NCBI RefSeq assembly: GCF_001747105.1 | Contig: NZ_MDGQ01000005.1 | Span: 310,001 to 374,000 of the forward strand | Length of the DNA stretch: 64,000 nucleotides | DNA from: Roseivirga misakiensis | Lineage (GTDB): Bacteria > Bacteroidota > Bacteroidia > Cytophagales > Cyclobacteriaceae | Reading direction: 5' to 3' | In this document: one piece after another, positions 7,855 through 17,414 of the stretch | How the letters are laid out: every line of letters begins with the position of its first letter | Numbering within the stretch: position 1 is the stretch's first letter | The notes under the pieces: model-generated | The model's database searches: none | The model's input: the letters and a program-made list of their open reading frames with translations, nothing else | Told to the model about the DNA's origin: nothing | Translations under genes and position numbers: made by a program

Positions 7855-8528
7855 AATTTCTAAAAAAGATCCCCATTACCTATAGCGGGACATTAAACGA
7901 TGTTAAGCTGGTGAATTTTAGTGTAGCTATGGATGAAGTTTTGCCACTAGTTCCTAAGGAGATTAAAGTGTTGGACTTTAATGGTCGCGCAGTCATCTCT
8001 ATGGTGAATGTAAAACTCAAACAAATGAGGCCTTCATTTTTCCCTAAATGGCTCTCTTTTGAATATCAACATGTTGCATTTAGGCTTCTGGTTGACGATA
8101 CAAACCTGAATTCAGGTAAAGCCAAGGGCATTTATTTTCTAAAGTCCTTCACCAATAAGCCGCTTATTTCCGTTTTTGGAAATCTATTGAGCCACTATAA
8201 GCTTTCAAACGCAGAAATACACGATGTTTACGGCTTTGATCTATGGCAAAACAAGAAGTTTTTACACTACAACCTAAATGAAAAGACTCCTCTACAAAAA
8301 GAGTGGTTAAAAACCTCAATTGGTGCAATAGATAGGGCATATGCCGTAGATAATTCGTCAATTTACTGTACCCTAATTCAAAGAGAAAAGTGGCCCATAG
8401 AATGGGTCAATTGTATAGGTTTTAAAACTAACTTCTTTAAAACAGCTGAATTTTTGGGAGCCTTTTCTGTCAATGAAGTCATTGATTACAAATGGCTCCC
8501 TGCTAAAAAGATTTCCGCCTTACTCTAA
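7851..8528 (+). CDS. DUF2071 (YqjF-like) family protein
   Basis: A protein of 225 residues. The pattern VLPLVPKEIKVLDFNGRAVISMVNVKLKQMRP followed by a YQHVAFRLLV strand and GIYFLKSF matches the DUF2071/YqjF family. That is a beta-rich soluble family distantly like acetoacetate decarboxylase folds, with no established function. The start overlaps the DCC stop codon (ATGA), which implies translational coupling. The 3' end overlaps the convergent VWA lipoprotein gene by 9 bp. It is the last gene of the GbsR operon. Confidence 0.72.
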   Translation: MKFLKKIPITYSGTLNDVKLVNFSVAMDEVLPLVPKEIKVLDFNGRAVISMVNVKLKQMRPSFFPKWLSFEYQHVAFRLLVDDTNLNSGKAKGIYFLKSFTNKPLISVFGNLLSHYKLSNAEIHDVYGFDLWQNKKFLHYNLNEKTPLQKEWLKTSIGAIDRAYAVDNSSIYCTLIQREKWPIEWVNCIGFKTNFFKTAEFLGAFSVNEVIDYKWLPAKKISALL

Positions 8529-9536
8529 GGTGCAGCTTCCATTAAAGTCTGAGGCATCGAAAAGTGAATTGGCTCTACCCACAAGAGCGCCTTTATTCAC
8601 CTCAATGGTCAACTGATTGTTACCTGATCTTTTCGGCGAGCAATATTCCAGTAGATAATAGCTATTGGCCCTTCCATTAATCAAGTCTCCGATTTCCCTG
8701 AAACTATCTAGGAGCTCACCAATATTTGCCGCAGAAACAAAGCTGGTTTTGCCAATTTCGCGGAGTACTTGCTCATCAATTTCACCCCCTAAACCGATCG
8801 TGTAGATAGATAAGTCCCGATCCGCATTGGTTACTGAAGATAGTGCTTGTCCCTTAGTGTTTCGGTTGGCTTGATCTGTACCATCTGTGAAAATCACAAC
8901 GGCACTTGAGGCGATTTCATCAAGGTTTCGAGTTTGGGTTAACTTTTGAGTCGCCACTTCTATGCCTTGGATTACCGCACCATATAAGTTTGTAGAGTTA
9001 TCGGAGCTCATTGCTGGCGAAATGTCATCAATCGAAGCTTTAAGTTCTGTGGCACTGGTCGATACCGCTTGTAGTTGTTTGATATTTTCTGATCCATCAA
9101 ACCACCATATATCCATTTTTATAGCTTGCGCATTAGTCTTATCATCAGACGGTACAACTTCATCAATGAAGCTTTTGGCTGCAGTTTTGAGCGCCTCCAA
9201 ATTCTCGCTACCAAGTACACTTCCACTTAAATCTAGCATAAGGGTGATGTGATAGTCAAAGACCTGTTCGTTAGGTTGAATTTTACGAGTCGCTTCAAAT
9301 TCAGAAATGATTGCTCCGTTTTCGTAGATAGAAAAGTCATCTTCTGTTAGGCCCGCTACACCATTTCCAGCGGCATCTTCTACTCTAAAGAAAACCGAGA
9401 CATTCGATGGTAGGTTTACAAACTGATCCTCAATGGTAACAGAAAGATTGAGGTTTTCGCCGTCGTCACTTCCACATGACAATGTGAACATGATAGACAG
9501 CAATAAAATGAAGGAATAAAGTTTTGATTGTTGCAT
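8520..9536 (-). CDS. VWA-domain lipoprotein
   Basis: A protein of 338 residues with a lipoprotein signal ending at C21 (MFTLSC). A short beta-sandwich-like stretch (about 30-90, VFFRVEDAAGNGVAGLTEDDFSIYENG) precedes a von Willebrand A domain at about 95-270 whose MIDAS motif DLSGS is at 102-106, with a later TDGTD. The C-terminal part ends in a short cysteine-containing tail (YCSPKRSG). Such proteins bind metal-dependent ligands at the cell surface or periplasm. Its partner is not evident. It is monocistronic, and its stop overlaps the convergent DUF2071 gene. Confidence 0.85.
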   Translation of the reverse strand: MQQSKLYSFILLLSIMFTLSCGSDDGENLNLSVTIEDQFVNLPSNVSVFFRVEDAAGNGVAGLTEDDFSIYENGAIISEFEATRKIQPNEQVFDYHITLMLDLSGSVLGSENLEALKTAAKSFIDEVVPSDDKTNAQAIKMDIWWFDGSENIKQLQAVSTSATELKASIDDISPAMSSDNSTNLYGAVIQGIEVATQKLTQTRNLDEIASSAVVIFTDGTDQANRNTKGQALSSVTNADRDLSIYTIGLGGEIDEQVLREIGKTSFVSAANIGELLDSFREIGDLINGRANSYYLLEYCSPKRSGNNQLTIEVNKGALVGRANSLFDASDFNGSCTLE

Positions 9537-9610
9537 TTTCTTAGGTTTTGAGTTCCCCCTAAAACCGTGAAACTTATTTTCTTATTGTACAGTTAGCTGT
9601 TTAATTAGAT

Positions 9611-9618
9611 TAAATTTG
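9611..9618 (+). promoter_or_regulatory. -7 element of the OsmC gene promoter
   Basis: TAAATTTG matches the Bacteroidota TAnnTTTG -7 consensus and lies 23 bp before the OsmC start codon. The -33 element is weak: the nearest TTG is 23 nt upstream, further than usual. Confidence 0.45.
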
Positions 9619-9641
9619 CAAGCCATACAATTTCAGACAAT

Positions 9642-10043
9642 ATGAAGACAACAACCACGTTTTTAGGAGATTACGAATTCGAAGCCGTTAATGAAAATGG
9701 TAATAAGGTACAGATTGACATGCGCGCTCCAGAAGAGAAAAAAGCACAATCTCCAACTGAACTATTATTGTCTGCCTTAGCCGGTTGTGCTTCTGTAGAT
9801 CTGGTACAAATGCTGAAAAAGCGAAAGCGTACGGTGAATGGTTTAACCGTTGAAGCTGAAGGTGATAGGAGAGATGATCATCCAAGAGGATTTACTCATA
9901 TTAGACTACATTTCGTTTTAGATTCTCCAGATGCCAAACAAGAAGAGTTTGAAAAACTAGGTCATTTAGCAGCCACAAAATATTGCTCGGTGGCAGGATC
10001 GCTCAGTGCAGAAATGAGTCATACTTTCGCCATCAACCGTTAA
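9642..10043 (+). CDS. OsmC/Ohr family peroxiredoxin-like protein
   Basis: A protein of 133 residues covering a full OsmC domain. The first cysteine block is LLSALAGCASVDLVQMLKKR and the second is AATKYCSVAGSL, the two cysteines expected for hydroperoxide reduction. The region GLTVEAEGDRRDDHPRGFTHI is characteristic of the YhfA/OsmC branch. Members reduce organic hydroperoxides in the cytoplasm, although the exact substrate of this branch is unclear. It is transcribed alone. Its stop codon shares the TTAA at 10040-10043 with the convergent DUF5916 gene. Confidence 0.88.
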   Translation: MKTTTTFLGDYEFEAVNENGNKVQIDMRAPEEKKAQSPTELLLSALAGCASVDLVQMLKKRKRTVNGLTVEAEGDRRDDHPRGFTHIRLHFVLDSPDAKQEEFEKLGHLAATKYCSVAGSLSAEMSHTFAINR

Positions 10044-12262
10044 AGGTTTAGCCAATAAGTAAGCTTAATGACGAGCGCACGATTTTTATTGATAAAGTCG
10101 TTCGGGAAGTAATTATCAGTGTAAGCTATAAAAATATCTGACACTGGCTTGAACCTCCATTGTAGCCTGGAATTAATGTTCAGATTATCAATCTGGCTGT
10201 TGTACTGAATAAAGGTTGTCCAGAAAAGAGATTTGGAGAAAGTAATGTCGAATCTTGGGCCAAAGAGTATGATGTCTGCATCACCATATGGCTCTGGCAA
10301 CCTAATGTTGTTGTAATTATAGTTGAGGCTAATTAATCCATAAGGTTGGAAACGGTAGTTTAAGGCGCCTCCAAGACTAAACCGATCACCATTAAAATAC
10401 TCGCCATAACTAGTTCTTATAGTGTAATAAAGCTTTTTACGCGTATCTGAGTTGTAATCGGCCTCGAAATTGGTAAAAGTATAGTCGTTGCCCTCCGGAA
10501 GTTCTAGGTTCCCTTCTCGTGTTGGATCGAAATCAGAAAACAGATAAATGAAATTTCTGACAAGACTCGCATTAATTCTTCCAGTGTTCTGTAGTTGACT
10601 TCTTAAACCGATTCGGTACTCAGAATCTGTTGTTCCATTGAGATCATTTTCAAAAAAATCTACTGATACAAATGGGTTTAATTGCTGAAAAGCACCTTTT
10701 TCAGGATAGAAATTCTTGGTAATACTTAAACTACCTCTATTGTAGCCACTCCGTCTTGCGAAACCGACTTCAGGGTTATAGTTATTGCCAACCTGCTGGG
10801 CGAGCGCCTCTATCCGCCAATCAATCGTGGAGTAACTTAAGCTGGCCGCCGTAGCATAAGCGTCATCCAAATCAGTTTTATCGAATGATTGATGGTAGAA
10901 AATTTTACCGTTCCAGACATTATCTGCTGAGGCTAAGTTGTAGTCAACCCCTAAAACCCGGTTGTATTGATTAAAAGCCGAGCCATTTTCATTGTTCAAG
11001 TCCTGTTTGTTAATGAAAATCAGACCGATGTTTGATCGGCTAAATACTTTACGCTGCAGAGCGGCCACAGTGTAGTTCAGTTTAGGGAGGTTAATATCTG
11101 ACTCTTCGGCGGCCTGCATATTCAAAACTCCAATACGCCAGTTGTTATTAAGTTTTCCACTCAATCGCGCTCCGAAATTTATCTTGTTTTGAATATTTGT
11201 TCCTGTAGACTCATCTCTAGAAACACCAATGCGACGCGAAAAGAAAGGCCTTAGACCATCAGCGCCGAATTGGCCGAATAAATCAGCGTTTTCAAGAAAG
11301 AATTGCCGCCTTTCAGGGAAGAATATTTCGAACCTATCCAAATTAGTCACTTGCCGATCGACCTCAACCTGAGAGAAATCTGGATTAACAGTTAAGTCAA
11401 GATTTAATGCGGGACCAACACCAATTTTTGCATCGAATCCATAATCCCCAGCTGCATCCGATGACCGAGGAAGAACATCGGTTTCACCGGTAGGTGTATA
11501 ACCACCATTGGCATTCATGTTTGCCGATAAATAAGGAATAACGGCAATATTAGCCCCCGGATTTTTCAATGGTTTATCCCAGATTAACTGGCCAGTATGC
11601 GCTAAAGAATAGAGTACAAAGTTTCTTGGTATTGGATTCCAGGTAGACCGCTCCCCGGTATTGCTATCAATCCGGTAAGAATTGATATTCCAAATCGATC
11701 CACCTTCTTTAAATCGGATGCTCTTGAATGGAATAGCCATTTCAACCATCCAATACCCATCATGCTGGGTGGCTTCACCACGCCATTTATTCTCCCAGTC
11801 TAGCGATAAATCACCACGGTTTCCACCACCATTAGAAACTAGCCCTTCACGGCGTACGCCAAATGGATTTATGCCAAATTGAAAAGCATTTGTTTTATCA
11901 TCGAAAGTGTCAAAATGCACGACAAACATATCGTTACCGCCGCCCCGAAAATCCCTTCTTAAAGAAGGAGTTACATAGTCGTTTGCCCCTGTATTATACA
12001 TCTTTGCTCCTATGTAGATGTATTTGTCATCATACGTAAAACGCATTTCCGTGAGTGCATTGGCGCTTATGCTATCGCTTGGAAAGTTTTGTTGATAGTC
12101 TTTGGCGATATCGGCGACTTGCCAGGTAGACTCTGTCATTAACCCATCTAGTATGATCGGGTCAGTCGCTTTTTTAATTCGCACCTGCTTCCGTTGTTGG
12201 GCGAAGCTAGTCGCACAGCACAAACACAATAAAAACGTAGTGATTAGTCTGAGGTTGAACAT
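10040..12262 (-). CDS. DUF5916 outer-membrane protein with CBM9-like N-terminal domain
   Basis: A protein of 740 residues from the ATG at 12262, which gives a clean signal peptide (MFNLRLITTFLLCLCCATSFA). A start 13 codons earlier would spoil the signal. Residues about 25-220 form a carbohydrate-binding-family-9-like domain (DPIILDGLMTESTW, DDKYIYIGAKMYN). The rest is DUF5916, beginning near VNPDFSQVEVD and RFEIFFPERRQFFLENADLF and ending in many alternating strands that look like an outer-membrane barrel. Its length is normal for the family. The substrate is unknown; a role at the outer membrane is inferred. Confidence 0.85.
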   Translation of the reverse strand: MFNLRLITTFLLCLCCATSFAQQRKQVRIKKATDPIILDGLMTESTWQVADIAKDYQQNFPSDSISANALTEMRFTYDDKYIYIGAKMYNTGANDYVTPSLRRDFRGGGNDMFVVHFDTFDDKTNAFQFGINPFGVRREGLVSNGGGNRGDLSLDWENKWRGEATQHDGYWMVEMAIPFKSIRFKEGGSIWNINSYRIDSNTGERSTWNPIPRNFVLYSLAHTGQLIWDKPLKNPGANIAVIPYLSANMNANGGYTPTGETDVLPRSSDAAGDYGFDAKIGVGPALNLDLTVNPDFSQVEVDRQVTNLDRFEIFFPERRQFFLENADLFGQFGADGLRPFFSRRIGVSRDESTGTNIQNKINFGARLSGKLNNNWRIGVLNMQAAEESDINLPKLNYTVAALQRKVFSRSNIGLIFINKQDLNNENGSAFNQYNRVLGVDYNLASADNVWNGKIFYHQSFDKTDLDDAYATAASLSYSTIDWRIEALAQQVGNNYNPEVGFARRSGYNRGSLSITKNFYPEKGAFQQLNPFVSVDFFENDLNGTTDSEYRIGLRSQLQNTGRINASLVRNFIYLFSDFDPTREGNLELPEGNDYTFTNFEADYNSDTRKKLYYTIRTSYGEYFNGDRFSLGGALNYRFQPYGLISLNYNYNNIRLPEPYGDADIILFGPRFDITFSKSLFWTTFIQYNSQIDNLNINSRLQWRFKPVSDIFIAYTDNYFPNDFINKNRALVIKLTYWLNL

Positions 12263-12375
12263 GTTGGACTGCAACAATAATTTTATTTCTGGATTCTTCA
12301 AAAAACAGGGAAAACTTTGTGACAGATGGAGGATTTGGTAGAAAGTTTATCTTTGTCAAAATTTTACATCATCAG

Positions 12376-12609
12376 ATGAGAATAGTCAAAGAAATAGAAG
12401 GCAAGCCATGTAAGATTACGGTATTCAGCTGGAACGGTAAATACATCATTAAGCTGGAAAAAGGGCCTTTTGAGCAAACATTCAAAGTCAGCGAATTTGA
12501 TTTTATGGAAGATGAAATTGATGATATTCTCAACGAAGAGTTTCTGGCCGATGCAATTACCCGATTTAGTGCAATGGCGCTATCACTCAAAAAGGCCACA
12601 GATTATTAA
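12376..12609 (+). CDS. Small conserved protein of unknown function
   Basis: A protein of 77 residues from the ATG at 12376. An upstream start at 12319 would add 19 poorly conserved-looking residues. The sequence (MRIVKEIEGKPCKITVFSWN, then GKYIIKLEKGPFEQTFKVSE) predicts four beta strands followed by a helix with acidic residues (DEIDDILNEEF). I recognise the pattern from other Bacteroidota as a conserved hypothetical of this size but know no function. It is cytoplasmic, with no signal or membrane segment. It lies between the DUF5916 gene and the hybrid kinase. Confidence 0.68.
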   Translation: MRIVKEIEGKPCKITVFSWNGKYIIKLEKGPFEQTFKVSEFDFMEDEIDDILNEEFLADAITRFSAMALSLKKATDY

Positions 12610-12680
12610 TGCTAGTTATACTGCTATAGTTAATAAGTAATATTATATGGTTAATTTGCTTTAATATCGAGTCTAGATAA

Positions 12681-14747
12681 ATGTCTGTGTATTTCTATTT
12701 CTTAATAGTAGCCGTTCTTTTACTGACCATTGTTACCTTCTACTTGATTCAATTTAGAAGAAAAGCAAAGGGCTTAGAAGATAAGCTGATCATTGTAAAA
12801 ATGCGCAATGAATCCATTACAGATACTTTTGATCTTTTAATGGAGCATTCGTCAGACTTCGTATTTCGCTATAATAGAGAGGGTGTCATCACTTATGTAT
12901 CAAGTAATGTGGAAAGAACGCTTGGATACGCGCAAAGCGATGGCGAAATGCATTTCAGAGATATCGTCACGCCAAATAAGATCAATGAGAAGATCGCTGG
13001 TCATGTCAAGGATAGGTTTCGTAACATCTCAACGCTCAAGTCACCTTATTTTATCGAGGTTTTCGATAAAAACAAGCAAACTAATATGCTGGAGATATTT
13101 GAATTCCCTTTTACTAATAACAAAGGAGAGATTGATTATGTGACCTGCGTGGCAAGGAATGTAACCAGTATATACAAGGCTGAATTAGAGTTAAAACAAA
13201 GCGAGTTACAACAAGCAATAATTCTCGACGCTATACCGGACGCGATGTTCACAATGGACCGAGAAACGAGATATATTGATTATCAGATACAGGAAGAAGA
13301 TGAGCTTTGGTTTAAGCCCGATGAATTTTTAGGCAAGAAGATTTCTGAAGTAATTCCAGACCCGTTAGGAACGATTTTTTCTGATGCCATAGCGAATGCC
13401 TTTAAGACCGGGCAAATGCAAACTTTGGAATATCAGTTTGGTAAGCCCGGAAAAGAATCTACTTATGAGGGCAGGTTTATAAAACTTGACGAACAAAGGG
13501 TATTCGTCATGGCGAGAGATATTTCCGCGCAAAAAAATCTAGAAATCGAGCTCCGAAAAGCTAAAACTGCAGCCGAAAATGCCACCAAGGCTAAGAGTAA
13601 CTTCTTGGCCACCATGAGTCATGAAATTAGGACACCAATGAATGGAGTCATCGGTATGACGAGCCTTTTAGCGGATACTGATTTAACAGAAGACCAACTT
13701 GAATTTGTCGAGACTATTCAAGCCAGCGGTGATACGCTCCTTCGGATTATTAACGACATCCTAGACTACTCGAAAATTGAATCAGGTAAACTATCGTTTG
13801 AAGAAAGCGTTTTCTCGCTAGATAAAGTCATCGATGATTCTATCGCTCTTATCGCTTTTGAGGCCCAGAAAAAGGATTTAGTTGTCAATAAAAATATTGC
13901 GGCAGACGTTCCAGACTTTATTAAAACAGATCGAGGCAGATTGAGGCAAATCATCCTTAATTTACTCTCAAATGCCGTTAAATTTACTGAACGTGGCAGC
14001 GTTTTTATCAACGTTACCTTAGAAAGCACTACCAACAAACATGCTACCCTCGCTTTTCATGTAAAGGATACAGGTATTGGTATTCCAAAGAAAAAATTAG
14101 GGAGTCTATTCAAGGAGTTTACGCAGGCAGACTCTTCTCACTCTAGAAAATTTGGTGGTACAGGACTTGGTTTGGCTATTGTAAAACGTTTGGTGAAGTT
14201 GCTTCATGGAAAAATATCGGTGAAAAGTGAAGTAGGTATTGGGTCGGAATTCTGTTTTACAACAAAGGCTAAACTGGTGACAGAAATGGAGAAAACGAAA
14301 ACGCTGTCCTTAATGGAGAACATTCCAGCACTACCAGAAAGCCGAAAAATAAGTGATGACTATCCTCTCAAAGTCTTGTTTGCAGAAGATAATGTGGTGA
14401 ATAGAAGGCTAACAGCCATTTTTTTAGAACGACTAGGATTTACACCAAAAATTGTGTCCACAGGCTTAGAAGTAGTATCTGAAGTAGAGGATACGGTTTA
14501 TGACGTAATTCTGCTCGATATTTCAATGCCAGAAATGGATGGTTACGAAGCCACCAAAGCCATTAGGGAAAAGAATTTAAATCCATCGCCATACATCATA
14601 GGATTCTCCGCCAATGCGTTCCAAGATGACATTGATAAGGCATTAGATTTAGGCATGGATGACTACCTGACAAAACCTATCCGGTTCGAAGAACTTAAAA
14701 GCAAATTGATGACTGCAGGAAGGCGTCGATTTCCTTTTGTCTCTTAA
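12681..14747 (+). CDS. Hybrid sensor histidine kinase with two PAS domains and a receiver
   Basis: A protein of 688 residues with one N-terminal membrane helix (about 3-24). It has PAS 1 at about 50-165 (FDLLMEHSSDFVFRYN), PAS 2 at about 175-285 and a HisKA domain with H314 in the motif FLATMSHEIRTPMNG. The HATPase domain covers about 410-540 (NLLSNAVKF, DTGIGIP, GGTGLGLAIVKRLV). A C-terminal receiver at about 560-680 carries phospho-acceptor D613 (LLDISMPEMDGYEA). There is no periplasmic sensor, so PAS signals are likely cytoplasmic. No output regulator is adjacent, and no Hpt domain is visible. The ligand is unknown. Confidence 0.93.
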   Translation: MSVYFYFLIVAVLLLTIVTFYLIQFRRKAKGLEDKLIIVKMRNESITDTFDLLMEHSSDFVFRYNREGVITYVSSNVERTLGYAQSDGEMHFRDIVTPNKINEKIAGHVKDRFRNISTLKSPYFIEVFDKNKQTNMLEIFEFPFTNNKGEIDYVTCVARNVTSIYKAELELKQSELQQAIILDAIPDAMFTMDRETRYIDYQIQEEDELWFKPDEFLGKKISEVIPDPLGTIFSDAIANAFKTGQMQTLEYQFGKPGKESTYEGRFIKLDEQRVFVMARDISAQKNLEIELRKAKTAAENATKAKSNFLATMSHEIRTPMNGVIGMTSLLADTDLTEDQLEFVETIQASGDTLLRIINDILDYSKIESGKLSFEESVFSLDKVIDDSIALIAFEAQKKDLVVNKNIAADVPDFIKTDRGRLRQIILNLLSNAVKFTERGSVFINVTLESTTNKHATLAFHVKDTGIGIPKKKLGSLFKEFTQADSSHSRKFGGTGLGLAIVKRLVKLLHGKISVKSEVGIGSEFCFTTKAKLVTEMEKTKTLSLMENIPALPESRKISDDYPLKVLFAEDNVVNRRLTAIFLERLGFTPKIVSTGLEVVSEVEDTVYDVILLDISMPEMDGYEATKAIREKNLNPSPYIIGFSANAFQDDIDKALDLGMDDYLTKPIRFEELKSKLMTAGRRRFPFVS

Positions 14748-14768
14748 CTTGCAAGCTTAATTTAAAGC

Positions 14769-15380
14769 ATGACGTTTTTCGTAACAGCTATTGGAACCGA
14801 TAGCGGAAAATCACTAGTGTCGGCAATTCTGACCGAGGCATTGAAAGCAGATTATTGGAAGCCAGTTCAGGCAGGTATTCCAACGGATACTGAAACTGTC
14901 AGCAGTTTGGTGAAGAATAGTATTACAACCTTTCATCCCGAAACCCACTTGCTCAAATTACCTGCCTCACCACATGCCGCAGCTAAATTTGAACACCTGC
15001 ATATTCAATTAGACGATTTTGTGCTTCCAGAAACTAGCAACGATCTGGTGATAGAAGGTGCCGGAGGAATTCTTGTGCCACTGAACGATGAAGACTTTGT
15101 CATAGACATCGCCGTCGCACTAAAGGCCCCCGTCATCCTAGTCGCTAATCTCTATTTAGGAAGCATCAATCATACCCTTCTGAGCATTGATTACCTACAA
15201 CGGAACAATATTCCGGTAAAAGGGATCATTTTTAACGGTGATTCGAATCCAGAAAGTGAGCGAATCATAGAAAAACATTCGGGATACAAAGTGCTTCTTC
15301 GACTACCTAAATTAGGTTTGATTAACAAAGGGGTGATTGAATACTGGGCAGACGAATTATTACTGAATTGGTATGACTGA
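14769..15380 (+). CDS. bioD: Dethiobiotin synthase
   Basis: A protein of 203 residues that begins with the BioD P-loop region (FFVTAIGTDSGKSLVSAIL) and has the later segment VIEGAGGILVPL. The enzyme makes dethiobiotin from 7,8-diaminopelargonate, CO2 and ATP, the penultimate step of biotin synthesis. The P-loop is the shortened GTDSGKS form rather than the GTDTxVGKT of the E. coli enzyme, which I regard as usual in Bacteroidota. Its last 8 bases overlap the start of bioA, so the two are translationally coupled. bioB and bioF are not in the window. Confidence 0.92.
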   Translation: MTFFVTAIGTDSGKSLVSAILTEALKADYWKPVQAGIPTDTETVSSLVKNSITTFHPETHLLKLPASPHAAAKFEHLHIQLDDFVLPETSNDLVIEGAGGILVPLNDEDFVIDIAVALKAPVILVANLYLGSINHTLLSIDYLQRNNIPVKGIIFNGDSNPESERIIEKHSGYKVLLRLPKLGLINKGVIEYWADELLLNWYD

Positions 15381-16674
15381 TTGGATAAAAAGAGATGAAT
15401 TAGCTATTTGGCACCCATTTACTCCATTAAGAGGAATGGAGAAGCCGCTGATGGTTGAAAGAGCAGAAGGGGTTAATCTATATACCGATGATGGCAAAAC
15501 GATAATTGATGCTATTTCTTCTTGGTGGGTCAATATTCATGGGCATAGCCATCCGCATTTAGCCCAAGCGATCGCTACTCAAGCATCTCGACTAGAACAT
15601 GTGATTTTCGCAGGTTTTACCCACGAACCAGCTATTCGACTAGCCGAAAGACTTCTTCAAATACTTCCAGAAAATCAAGCTAAGATTTTCTATTCGGACA
15701 ATGGAAGTACAGCTGTAGAAGTAGCCATGAAAATGGCTTTTCAGTTCTTTCATAACCAAGGTGTCGAGAAGAGAAAGATTATCGCCATAGATGGCGCATA
15801 TCATGGAGATACATTTGGGGCGATGTCTGTTGGCGAAAGAGGTCCATTTACTTCCCCTTTTGATCCTTACTTGTTCGAAGTAGACTTTGTCGATTTTCCG
15901 AATGGTGAAAATGATGAGCAAGTGTGGCAACATTTTCAGGAAATAATAGCAACAAACGATGTTGCCGCTTTCATTTATGAGCCTATTGCCCAAGGAGCAT
16001 CAGGAATGCGCGTTTATGATAAAAAACTCCTCGATCGGATGATTAGCCTGGCACAGGCTGAAGGAGTTATATGCATTGCCGACGAGGTTATGACAGGTTT
16101 TGGCAGGACTGGTGAACTCTTTGCAGCCGATGCCTTGGAAACCAATCCCGACATTATGTGCCTTTCTAAAGGTTTGACGGGAGGAGCTTTGGCTATGGGC
16201 GTAACCACCTGTACACAGAAGATTCAGGACGCCTACCAGTCCAGTGATTTGATGAAGACTTTTTTTCATGGACATTCCTTTACCGCCAACCCAATAACAT
16301 GTGCTGTGGCTAATGCTTCGTTAGATTTACTCTTAACGGATGAATGCACTGCCAATAGAGCTAGACTTAATGATAGGCACACGACCTTTGGGAAAAAGAT
16401 AGCCGAACACCCTTTGGTTAGAAATACCAGAGTGCTTGGAACGATTATCGCTTTTGAATTAAATACCGATCGGGATACCTCTTATTTTAATGAGGCAAGG
16501 CATCATCTCTATCCATATTTTATTGAGAAAGGAATTTTGATCAGGCCGCTGGGTAACGTTATCTACCTGATACCGCCTTATATTATCTCAAACAACGAAT
16601 TAGACTTCATTTACCAAACTATCTTTAACTTTCTTGAAGAATACCCAACACTGATTAAAAACAACGCATTATGA
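15373..16674 (+). CDS. bioA: Adenosylmethionine-8-amino-7-oxononanoate aminotransferase
   Basis: A protein of 433 residues of class III aminotransferase type. It opens IWHPFTPLRGME, has SSWWVNIHGHSHP and IADEVMTGFGRTGE, and carries the PLP lysine K266 in CLSKGLTGGALAMGVT. The near-N-terminal WHPFT motif and SSWW separate BioA from other class III transaminases. It transfers the amino group of S-adenosylmethionine to KAPA to make DAPA, the substrate of the upstream BioD. The start overlaps bioD, and the stop overlaps the next gene by 4 bp. Confidence 0.94.
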   Translation: MTDWIKRDELAIWHPFTPLRGMEKPLMVERAEGVNLYTDDGKTIIDAISSWWVNIHGHSHPHLAQAIATQASRLEHVIFAGFTHEPAIRLAERLLQILPENQAKIFYSDNGSTAVEVAMKMAFQFFHNQGVEKRKIIAIDGAYHGDTFGAMSVGERGPFTSPFDPYLFEVDFVDFPNGENDEQVWQHFQEIIATNDVAAFIYEPIAQGASGMRVYDKKLLDRMISLAQAEGVICIADEVMTGFGRTGELFAADALETNPDIMCLSKGLTGGALAMGVTTCTQKIQDAYQSSDLMKTFFHGHSFTANPITCAVANASLDLLLTDECTANRARLNDRHTTFGKKIAEHPLVRNTRVLGTIIAFELNTDRDTSYFNEARHHLYPYFIEKGILIRPLGNVIYLIPPYIISNNELDFIYQTIFNFLEEYPTLIKNNAL

Positions 16675-17414
16675 AAAGGTACTTTTTTGTGATTCTTATC
16701 ACCGCTCTCTTCACTAATTGTCAGGCACAACAAGCCAATGATGTCTATTACAAAGTGATCACTATGCGTGCCACACCAGGTAAGTTATTGGATTTGATCG
16801 ATGTGATAAAGGCAGATTTAAAGAATTATGAGCGTGCTGGAATTGAAAAGCCCTACTTAATGCGTCACTCACAAGGCGATCATTGGGATTTGCTATTAAT
16901 GTACCCTATTCAAGACCTAAGCAAGCACTTTTCCACCACTGAAATGGAAAAACGACGAGATAATTCCGCTACGCTAGATCAAGGTTATGGAAGGCCTTAC
17001 TATAATATGGTTTCATGGCAAGAAGAGTCAATCGTTGAAGGACCATCTTTGAAGGAGTTTAATGCAAGGTTTTCCGAATTTGATTACTACCATGTAGAAA
17101 TGTTTCAAGCCCTAGCAGGAAAGCAAGAGGAGCTTTTGAGGCAAAGGGAGATGGAAAATGTCTATTTGACTGAAATAGGAAGAGATACTAACCTCATTTT
17201 CACTAAAATCTTTGGTGGAGAAGTCGATATCTTCACTTTAGGCTTCTACAGAGACATTAAACACTTCGCTGAAAGCGCTGATATCCCAATAGAAAAGGAA
17301 AATGTTGCCGCAAAAAAGGCTGGTTTCGAAAGTGTCTTTACAATCGGAAGTTATCTAAGGTCATTGCTTTTAGAGCATCATGATACGCTAGCCGGAGCCC
17401 TTAGAAACGACTAA
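16671..17414 (+). CDS. Unknown exported protein coupled to bioDA
   Basis: A protein of 247 residues with an N-terminal signal (FFVILITALFTNCQAQ) that fits either a lipoprotein with C17 or a cleaved signal. The body seems to contain two related halves, each with a strand-helix pattern of the dimeric alpha/beta barrel type: YYKVITMRATPGKLLDLIDV near 26-45 and YYHVEMFQALAGKQEELL near 140-157. I do not recognise the family beyond this. Its ATG overlaps the bioA stop (ATGA), so it is co-translated with biotin genes although its export suggests a separate role. Its 3' end shares CTAA with the convergent cupin gene. Confidence 0.68.
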   Translation: MKRYFFVILITALFTNCQAQQANDVYYKVITMRATPGKLLDLIDVIKADLKNYERAGIEKPYLMRHSQGDHWDLLLMYPIQDLSKHFSTTEMEKRRDNSATLDQGYGRPYYNMVSWQEESIVEGPSLKEFNARFSEFDYYHVEMFQALAGKQEELLRQREMENVYLTEIGRDTNLIFTKIFGGEVDIFTLGFYRDIKHFAESADIPIEKENVAAKKAGFESVFTIGSYLRSLLLEHHDTLAGALRND

